From: Capillidium heterosporum
Lineage: Eukaryota > Entomophthoromycota > Entomophthoromycetes > Entomophthorales > Capillidiaceae
DNA: 64,000 nt
Reading direction: 5' to 3'
Assembly: GCA_016630905.1 (NCBI GenBank)
Contig: WBMQ01000002.1
Span: 1,798,001 to 1,862,000 of the forward strand
This document shows, in pieces, positions 56,207 through 64,000 of the stretch (position 1 is its first letter; the number at the start of each line of letters is the position of its first letter). Under the pieces are notes generated by a model. It made no database searches and was not told where the DNA came from. It worked only from the letters and a program-made list of their open reading frames with translations. The position numbers and the translations under genes were made by a program.

Positions 56207-58445
56207 CTAGGACAGAAAGGGGTGACTCAATGCCTGTTCGGCCGTGATTCTCTTTTCCGGGTCCAACTCCAACAGTCGCTCCAGTAAATCAATCGCTTGA
56301 TAAGGAATCGTCTTATACTCATCAGGATTAACAAACTCGAGTAAATACTCGAAACTGACTCCCTCATCAGTTACACTGCTGACGTTGGTATGGAATGTTC
56401 GACCTATAATGCCAAAAAAGAACCAAATAAAGTTAGAAATCGCAATTTAAGCTGAAGGTGTGGAAAAAGGAAAAGTTACCTAAAGAATGGGCCAAATTTT
56501 GCAGTTTCCGTTTCCCAAAGATAATCCCCAACTCAATCAAGGCATCCTGATCAGTCGGCGAGTTGAAGAAGGGGAACCGTTTACTTAGTAGACACAGCAA
56601 AATAACTCCAGCTGACCAGATATCGATAGCTTGATTTAAAAAATTAATATCCATTACCACTATAAAGGATTTACCGGTCGTCTGGTACACCACCTTGAAC
56701 AGAACCTCAGGCGCACGGAAACCTCGTGTCCCAGCTCGATTGGCCTTAATACTGGGCCTAGAATCTGTCCTCACAATACCAGGGGTGCCATTAGCATCGA
56801 TATACGAATTTGGAACATTAGAGGGATGAGGCATAGCTAAGGGTTCGCCACCAACATCTACGGGGGCAATCTCAGCAACCTTATTAGCAGAAATTTGACC
56901 TTGGGCCGAGATGCTACCCGATCGAGGACGCTTACTAGGTAAAGGAGTGATTCTAGGTAAGGGGGGTGGGTCCTGCCGTTGGGCGAGGCCAAAGTCGGCT
57001 AATTGGCCGCGACGTCTAGTTATGTGGAAGAGGAAGTTGCTGGGCTTGACGTCACGATGGATGATGCGGTGCTGGTGGCAGTGCTGGATGCCGCGTAGCA
57101 GGCACCGCATGTAAGTGACGATGTCGTCGACCGTGAACATGGTGAAAGTCTCCTAAATCAACAATATCAGCACTGGTGCCGCAATGGAAAATAAAACTAT
57201 TACTCTAAAGTCATGATGGCGGTAGTAAGGAGTGACGACGATGACTTGGTCGTCCTTACGGAGTACAGTAATTAGACCGACGACGTTAGGGTGGCCACTA
57301 TATAAATTCATAAATATGCTAAATAGGATAAAAATGGCTTACCTCAAAGTATTGAGAATCTCAATCTCGTTCTCGATACGAGGACAGGACGATGTGACAT
57401 AAATTTTCTTAATAGCCACGAACTTGTACCTGAACTTCTTGGGCTTTGCTCCATTCCGCGTACTTGCATTAAACGACTTACGGCCAGCTGCATCGGGGGG
57501 TAAGAGTAAGGCTCCTGGATCTCGTGTAGTGCCATCCTCATTGACAATTAGAAGCGGAGGTGGAGCCTCCGAGTTGGTATCGGAGCCTTCCGAATCGGTC
57601 TCATTGGGGTAATGGTCCCAATCCGAATTATCATACAGACTATTTTTGACATCGATACCTTTATACACTGAACTGAAGGTGCCCTCTCCAATTTTATCGT
57701 ACAAATAGTAGTCATTATCTAATTTAGGGAAGACCTTGTTCAAACTTAGTATTTCCTTACGGTGGCCGATAGACATGGGGAATTTCTTCTTGAGATGGTT
57801 GATGAAGTTCTCGTTTATAACAAACTCGTATTGCACATTACGGCTTTCGGGGTTGGAAGGTAAAGTGTAAGGGGGTGTTGTTGAGTTGATAGTTTGAGAG
57901 GCAGGGTCTCCTCTCCGTTTTATGGACAACGTCTGGGCCAAGGAATGGTGGTGGCTGTAGATGTTACGGAGATCGGTGCCTAGGTTGGCAGCGTACTGCA
58001 ACTTTTCGTTAGCGTGGCGCATGTGAGTCTCAAAATCCTCACGGTAGGATTGTGGTCTGTAGGTACCTGGTCCAGGTCCTGGCGTGCCACCTGGCTGTTG
58101 CTGGAAGTTGGTATGGGGTTGAGGTGACAAAACGTTTATGGCTGGATTTCCATTACCTAGTCTAGGCAGTGGTGGCAAGTTGAACATAGGCAAGTTATAA
58201 CCTGGTGCAGGTGGGTTTTGGAAGGTTGAGTAGTTTTGGGATACGCTGGGTCGGTATTGAGGCGTATTTCTCCCTTGTTCCAAGTTGGACATGCGGAGGT
58301 CGAGGTTGCGGCCCATGGCGTAAGTCGGGTTAATGTAGCTGTTGTTCTCGGGTGCTTGAAGTGGGGCTATATATCGCTCAGGGTATGGCTCTATTGGTTT
58401 AGGCGTCTCCACCTTCTTCTGGGTGTTGTACTTGTGCTGGTCCAT
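56207..58445 (-). CDS. CDC7: Cdc7-type protein kinase (DDK catalytic subunit)
   Basis: Five exons on the minus strand from ATG 58445 ([17 protein letters not shown]) to TAG 56207, with introns at about 57298-57342, 57153-57203, 56630-56674 and 56410-56479. Residues 1-235 are a disordered Pro/Asn/Tyr-rich extension. Kinase motifs follow in order: Gly loop [19 protein letters not shown] (catalytic Lys), catalytic loop [19 protein letters not shown] (metal-binding DFG), a long insert, then [14 protein letters not shown], the Cdc7 form of the APE region, and [20 protein letters not shown]. The C-lobe ends [20 protein letters not shown], then HPFLS. Cdc7 with Dbf4 phosphorylates Mcm2-7 to fire replication origins. 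Inserts between the Gly loop and Lys (about 70 residues) and after DFG are typical positions for Cdc7 inserts. Confidence 0.9.
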
Positions 58446-59654
58446 TCTACTCTTTCAACCTCAACTTTCTCAAGAGCTGCTGTTTTGAATTTGGTTTGAG
58501 TCTATTTGATCCAGTCAAAGGTTGAAAGTTCCATCCAATTATGATGGACAAACTCCTCAACTGATTGAATGGTTCAAGTATAATAAAGAGCTCTACTTTC
58601 AGTTTAACATGAAGCTTAGCGAAAAAAAGTTGGGAAGAGCTGTTGGCCTGAACAATCTTTTATACAAGACGTTTATAATTGGCTTTTAAGAAGGATAGCA
58701 TTACATAAAGCTAAGCCATCATCTTATATGTAGTTGGTCATTTCCATGAGTTAAACTCCATTTTTAAAATATGTACATAATTTCCACTAAGTAGAGATCA
58801 CCTCAAAGACTCAGCTTAGCTTTCGAAAATCAGCCACAACAGCTTTTGCCTTGACTAACTTCCGGTTCTTGAGCACTATTTTAGATGTAAAAGAACTATT
58901 CATTCAATACTATATTTTTGAGCTTTCGTGCAAATTTTTTAAAACGAATTGATCAATTTAAAATTCTAGATCATAAAGCTTTAAAGGTTCGGAAATGGCT
59001 AATTCAAAAACTTTACCTTTGAACCGAAAATACTCATATCAAAGATATAAAATGTCTTTTTTATACTAATTTAGATCAGTATATGGGCAGATTTATACAT
59101 AATAAGTAGTTTTCAATGCCTGTAAATAGCCTAAAGCGATCTAGAGAGTTATATTTGCTTATACTATATTATATAAGTTTAAATGATGTATTTAGCCTTG
59201 AAAAATTAGTAAGATCTGTAGTTAATAGCTAAAATACAGATTTTAAATGCCATCAAAGTACTATAAAACTTATATAGAATTAACTGATATAACAATCGTA
59301 TTATCAAATTATAAATTGCAAATAAGATTTGAGATATACAATCTCTTTAAGCCTACTCTATTTAAAAAACGCTTTAAATTTATCTATCAAAGTACATTTC
59401 TTTCAAACATACAATACCCGTAATGCTGTTTTTATCATTAGAAAAGATACCACATCAAGTCTAAAATGATGCCCAGTTTTATATATCAACTTTGTGCTGA
59501 ATGCCATCAAAGTCCCCTCCAAATCGAGCTTTTAAAATTTCCAACTCAAATCCATTAGAAAACTGGCCAATCAAGTGACCAATTCAGCCACCAAAACTTT
59601 TATAAGCTCAAGCAAAAAATTAGGAAAAAACTATTCTTGAAAAACTTTGACAAG
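58446..59654. other. Divergent promoter region between CDC7 and HAS1
   Basis: 1.2 kb of AT-rich sequence between CDC7 (-) and HAS1 (+). No frame is supported. The HAS1 frame stays open 18 nt upstream of its ATG but without an earlier ATG. Confidence 0.5.
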
Positions 59655-61500
59655 ATGGGCAAGAACAACCGCAAAAGAAGTTTGTCAAAGACCAAGCCGA
59701 TACCTCAGCCAGAACCAGTTGCCGAGGTAGTTGAAGAGATTGTTGAGCAGGAAATTGATGAGGAGATTTCTCCCGAAGAAATTGATTCCCAACAAGAGTT
59801 TGTAGAATCGGAAGAGGGCTCTGAACAAGAAGTTGAGGAGGAAGAAGACGAAAATGAAGAAGACAACGAAAATGAAGAATCAGCTCAGCCCAAAGATATA
59901 ACTGAAGCTCCCAGCAAGCGTGTCAAACCCAGCACCCTCGGAAACCTCGACACCTTACCCGAAAGTAAAGACGAAGTGAATTTCGATTTCAGTAGCTTGG
60001 ACTGCTCTCCCAATACCTTAAACGCAATCACCGAGATGGGATTCACCAAGATGACTGAAGTACAAGCCCGTACCATCCCAGCCTCGTTGACCGGTCGCGA
60101 TGTCTTAGGTGCCGCTAAAACAGGATCTGGCAAGACAGTCGCCTTCTTAATCCCAGCTATCGAGACCTTATCAAGACTCAAATTCAAGCCTAGGAATGGC
60201 ACCGGCGTAGTAATCATCTCCCCAACCCGTGAGTTGGCTATGCAGATCTACGGTGTTGCCAAGGACCTTATGAAGTTCCACAGCCACACCTTCGGTATTG
60301 TTATTGGAGGCGCCAATCGTAAGACGGAAGCTGAGAAGCTAGTAAAGGGAGTCAACCTTCTAGTAGCTACTCCTGGGCGTCTGCTGGATCACTTACAGGT
60401 ACTTGACAGTTTATTCTGATATACTCACATTATTTTATTTTAGAACACTCAAGGCTTTGTATACAAGAACCTCAAAGTCCTTGTAGTTGATGAAGCCGAT
60501 CGTATCCTAGACATTGGTTTCGAAGATGAAATGAAGCAAATCATTAAGATCCTACCCAAAGGTAATCCTTATATTCAAACTTGACCCTAAAAAGTTTATA
60601 GATCGTCAGTCCATGTTGTTCTCAGCGACTCAGACCACCAAAGTCGACGACTTAGCTAGAGCCTCCTTGAAGAAATCACCTCTATATATCAATGTCGATC
60701 AGCATAAGGACGCTTCAACAGCCGAAGGTTTAGAGCAAGGCTACGTCGTATGCGAATCGGACCAACGCTTTTTACTTCTCTTCACCTTTTTGAAGAAGAA
60801 CTTGAAAAAGAAGGTCATTGTCTTCTTCTCCAGCTGTAACTCGGTCAAGTACCACGCCGAACTCTTAAACTACATCGACGTCCCCGTTTTGGATTTACAC
60901 GGCAAGCAGAAGCAAACAAAACGTACCTCAACCTTTTTCGAGTTCATGAATGCTACGCATGGTGTCCTCATCTGTACTGATGTAGCAGCTAGAGGTTTAG
61001 ACATCCCTGCTGTCGATTGGATCATCCAGTTCGATCCCCCAGATGATCCTAAAGACTACATCCATCGTGTCGGCCGTACCGCACGAGGTGCCGGCAAGAA
61101 GGGTAAATCTTTACTATTCCTCCTACCCCAAGAACTCGGATTTTTACGCTACTTGAAGCACGCCAAGGTTCCCTTGAATGAGTACCAGTTCCCCCCATCC
61201 AAGGTCGCCAATGTCCAAGGCCAGCTCGAGAAACTTATTGAAAAGAACTACTACTTACACACAAGCGCCGTGCAAGGTTACAAATCTTATCTGCAAGCCT
61301 ATGCCTCCTACTCATTGAAGTCGATCTTTAAAGTTAATAAGTTGGATTTGAAAAAGGTAGCTAAGGCATTTGGATTGCTGAATCCACCTAGGGTCAACTT
61401 GGCTGTTGGAGGTAGTGGTGATGCAGAGGACGGGAAGGAGAGTAAGAAGTTCAAGTCGGGCAAGACTTTCAACAAGGGTGGTCGTCAGTTCTCGAGATAG
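59655..61500 (+). CDS. HAS1: DEAD-box ATP-dependent RNA helicase Has1
   Basis: Three exons, 59655-60398, 60444-60561 and 60602-61500, giving 586 residues from ATG 59655 ([20 protein letters not shown]). An acidic Glu-rich N terminus precedes the helicase core. Motifs in order: Q motif [24 protein letters not shown], Ia PTRELA, Ib [55 protein letters not shown]. The C-terminal extension ([58 protein letters not shown]) is diagnostic of Has1/DDX18 rather than other DEAD-box proteins. Has1 acts in the nucleolus in 40S and 60S pre-ribosome maturation and snoRNA release. Codon use is more GC-rich than the flanks, as expected for a highly expressed gene. Confidence 0.94.
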
Positions 61501-62213
61501 AGGGGTTTAGCTATGGGTTCCAGTTCCTCTATACTTATGTTTTAGATTTTTGGTACTACTTCACCCCATTACTAACAGCTAATTGAACCTGTCCTTTCAT
61601 TGAACTCGTGTTTTAGCTCGATATATCCTTATTAAATTTTTATAGATTCGAGACTATTATTTTTCTATAGATTATCAAGTACTTTTAATACACTATAAAC
61701 ATATAACCCCGCAACATAAGAGTCAAATTGTAGTATCAACTTTACTTTGACCTACCTTAAATCAAGTAAGAACAAAAAATTATTGTCAGATAGACACCTA
61801 CAAAACTTCAAATTGAATCCTTATCAAACTAAGCAGGATCCTCAACTACTGTTTGGTATAGCTCTTGTGCTACTAATGTACCCCATCCTATATTTTACAG
61901 GTGTTTTTCAAATTGCTGTTTTATTTTGGTATGCTTTTGTTATTGAACTTTTTCAAGAGATATGAGAAAGCAGTGTCTATATCCGTAGTACATCTATATG
62001 GCTTTATATAGACTCTTTGCAACACATAGGTTAAAAATATGTCAACATAGTATACTGCTTTCTAAATCATAAACCTAAAGCTATATGTCTGTAACTAGGA
62101 AACTTACAAATATTTTTGATAAAATGAATCCAATAGCTGTCAATTTATTATAAAAACGTCATACAATATCATAAATGAATATAAAGAGTACTTTACTATA
62201 GATATACCGTCAC
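61501..62213. other. Spacer between convergent HAS1 and F-box genes
   Basis: AT-rich sequence. A 72-codon plus-strand frame (61747-61965) contains a hydrophobic, membrane-like segment (PILYFTGVFQIAVLFWYAFV) but has no ATG at its start and no recognised family. Confidence 0.4.
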
Positions 62214-63512
62214 CTATGTTGGTGTTTTAATAACAATTGACTCTTCATCTAGCAACGGTGCCCGTTCTTTGATCCAAGCTCCCAAACCTTTGGGGCTATA
62301 TAACAAATCAAGCTTCAACAGGCTAGGGAAGCTTAAGCTTTCATCCAAGTCACTGGGGAACCTTTGCTTAGAAACGTAGTCGTAACACCTAATGTGCAGA
62401 CTGCGACATTCAGTTAACCTACTTATAAAATTTACAAAGTCCAAGGTAAAGTCCTTAAGGCGTCGAACTTTAAAGGTACGAAGTTGTAAGGTATGATAAA
62501 AGTTGAAGTCTGAAGAATTGAACTCTCCTTTCAATTTTAGATGCTGGAGGTGAACTAAATTTTCAAATATGGGTTGGATTGAAACATGCAAGTTTAAATG
62601 CAAATATGTTTCATCGATGTTGACTTTCAGACTTGTAAGGTTTATAAGGTATTTGGCTTGTGTTTGTTCTATAGTGCCTGAAAATATAGCTTCAAGCTGT
62701 TTCAACTTACTCCATCTACTCTCAACATCGAGAACTTCGAATAGGTTCGCATTTACGTTAAGCCTTATAAGGTTGGGCCAAAATTTGGAAGAGGTGCAGT
62801 AGTTGACTATTAGGGGATCTTTATACGAAGAAATTTCGAATTTGAGTTCAGTCAGATTGTTGAATGTGGGTAGAAATACCCTCTTATCCACTTTCATCTT
62901 TCCACTGATATCTAATTTCTTTAGGTTGGGTAAGTTGAGAGAAATTTGTTGGAACACATCGCCTTTTAGAACTTTACAATGTAAAGATAGGGAGGTTAAC
63001 TTTATATTCTGCATTTTATGAAAAGGGAACTGATAGCTGAATTTACTACTTATGGTTAACGTCTTAAGGCTCTTCAAGGAGGAGATGAGACGACCGTCAG
63101 CACTAAAAGATTCACCCAATATCAAATAGTAGGTTACCAGCTGCTCGTACTTTTCAAATTCGCTATTGGTCAATTTTGAAAAATGTCTTTTATCGGCCAC
63201 TTCCTCTTCGTAAAAGCGAAGGTTGTCGTAAAGCGTGATTGGAAAAGTTAGGTAACCCTTTACATATCTCGCCTCTTTAATAAATCGGTTGTATTTTTCG
63301 ATTAATCTCTTGGCCTTATAGTTGTCTTCAATTGTTCCATTTGTACCAACCCAAAACCTCAGCCCTAGGTAAACTATCTCTTTGAATATCATAGGTATGG
63401 TAAGCTGACGGAAATATCTATTTACCAAAGTTAAACGAAGTAAGCATACCAAATTTATATTAATAAATATAGCTTCTAAGATTTCGGGTGGGAGGTCAGT
63501 TATTGCTGGCAT
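62214..63512 (-). CDS. F-box protein with leucine-rich repeats
   Basis: Intronless, 432 residues from ATG 63512 (MPAITDLPPEILEAIFININ). The frame is open eight codons further upstream without an ATG. The N-terminal F-box at about 4-45 reads ITDLPPEILEAIF, then LVCLLRLTLVNRYFRQLTIP, the Skp1-binding motif. The rest carries irregular leucine-rich repeats (LKTLTISSKF, LTSLSLHCKVLKGD, NLKKLDISGKM, LTELKFEISSY, NLIRLNVNANLF, LKLKGEFNSSDF, SLLKLDLLYSPKGL), as in F-box/LRR adaptor proteins. It is inferred to be a substrate receptor of an SCF ubiquitin ligase; the substrate is unknown. It is AT-rich relative to HAS1, which suits fast-evolving, lineage-expanded F-box families. Confidence 0.82.
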   Translation of the reverse strand: MPAITDLPPEILEAIFININLVCLLRLTLVNRYFRQLTIPMIFKEIVYLGLRFWVGTNGTIEDNYKAKRLIEKYNRFIKEARYVKGYLTFPITLYDNLRFYEEEVADKRHFSKLTNSEFEKYEQLVTYYLILGESFSADGRLISSLKSLKTLTISSKFSYQFPFHKMQNIKLTSLSLHCKVLKGDVFQQISLNLPNLKKLDISGKMKVDKRVFLPTFNNLTELKFEISSYKDPLIVNYCTSSKFWPNLIRLNVNANLFEVLDVESRWSKLKQLEAIFSGTIEQTQAKYLINLTSLKVNIDETYLHLNLHVSIQPIFENLVHLQHLKLKGEFNSSDFNFYHTLQLRTFKVRRLKDFTLDFVNFISRLTECRSLHIRCYDYVSKQRFPSDLDESLSFPSLLKLDLLYSPKGLGAWIKERAPLLDEESIVIKTPT

Positions 63513-63977
63513 CTTTGAATGTTCAGTTTCGTTCACTGCTTGACATTTGTCTCTTGTTTAAAACTAGATAAAAACCTATACCAAATTTCAAGCTTTTGAT
63601 TATGGCACAGCTCTATAAACCATCGGCATTATTTAGCCTGCTTTATTAAATCTTTGTATTATGACAGCAACATATATGCCACTGCCATAATATTGAAATA
63701 AATACTATATGTATGAAAGCTATTAAATTTACATCCAGTCTACATATATTTTAAACATTAAATAGCGTCCTGAGATATACACGTCCATAATTTATCGATA
63801 CATTTTGACACTATTCTCTACTATATATGTCCCTAAATAAATCTCAAAGCTAATATTTAAGCACTATTAATTAGGGAACTTTATTTTAGGACAGAGGTTT
63901 CAGTTCATCTTTCAAGTTCTCAAGAAAAGTTCGCTAGCAAGGCCCATCCAATCACATCGATTACAAAACTTTTCACT
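63513..63977. other. Divergent spacer at the right edge
   Basis: AT-rich sequence between the F-box gene (-) and a possible gene start at 63978. No feature is seen in it. Confidence 0.4.
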
Positions 63978-64000
63978 ATGTCAGCCCAAAATTTGGACTT
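63978..64000 (+). CDS. Possible 5' end of a gene cut by the window edge
   Basis: ATGTCAGCCCAAAATTTGGA starts an open frame (MSAQNLD...) only seven codons before the edge. The composition changes to less AT-rich sequence from about 63900, as before other genes here. It is too short to identify. Confidence 0.3.

Noticed and set aside
61747-61965. 72-codon frame with membrane-like segment between HAS1 and the F-box gene
   Set aside because: It begins at TTG with no upstream ATG, has no homology, and lies in the 3' region of two convergent genes.
1-64000. tRNA, rRNA or CRISPR features
   Set aside because: I scanned by eye for T-loop-like GGTTCGAAT words with matching stems and for regularly spaced direct repeats, and found none convincing. 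A covariance-model scan would settle tRNAs and snRNAs.

Overview
The window is nuclear DNA from a fungus. Protein-coding genes are interrupted by many very short spliceosomal introns (34 to about 120 nt, mostly 35-50 nt, GT-AG). Spacers are very AT-rich, TATA-like boxes precede several starts, and the gene set is typical of fungi: an AP-1/Pap1-type bZIP factor, Tho2, Rad52, Cdc7, Has1, PR-1/CAP and GPI-type secreted proteins. I cannot place it to genus. The intron density and AT-rich spacers would suit an early-diverging lineage or a basal ascomycete, but that is a guess.

Layout, left to right. 0.5-6.4 kb: a secreted GDSL esterase, an eight-exon alpha/beta hydrolase, and a Ser/Asn-rich C2H2 transcription factor (minus). 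6.4-16 kb: a gene-poor desert holding stop-riddled former coding sequence on both strands (about 11.9-14.2 kb). 16-23.4 kb: a small secreted protein, the redox-type bZIP factor (minus), and a 15-exon coiled-coil protein (minus) that may be an augmin HAUS3-like subunit. 23.9-28.7 kb: an intronless THO2 gene (minus). 29.4-34.5 kb: a GPI-anchored repeat protein (minus), RAD52 (9 exons) preceded by a small tandem repeat, and an ICln-type methylosome subunit. 35.7-37.2 kb: CDP-diacylglycerol synthase. 38.2-41.2 kb: a complete-looking Tc1/mariner-IS630 transposon with about 157-bp inverted repeats, TA duplications, and a spliced DD37E transposase that carries a frameshift. 41.3-50.5 kb: two duplicated double-hotdog acyl-CoA thioesterases flanking a phosphoglycerate dehydrogenase (two frameshifts) and a large secreted tandem-repeat protein (two frameshifts). 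50.8-64 kb: EMC10 (minus), a secreted CAP protein, CDC7 kinase (minus), HAS1 helicase, an F-box/LRR protein (minus), and a possible gene start at the right edge.

The genes do not form a pathway cluster. Most are independent housekeeping genes: mRNA export, recombination, snRNP assembly, phospholipid and serine synthesis, ER membrane insertion, S-phase entry and ribosome biogenesis. They are interspersed with fast-evolving secreted or cell-wall proteins. The most distinctive items are the transposon with spliced, internally duplicated 5' exons, inserted 94 bp upstream of one thioesterase copy; the loss of the N-terminal extension in the other copy; and four single-base insertions that break two adjacent genes within 0.9 kb, which may be assembly errors.
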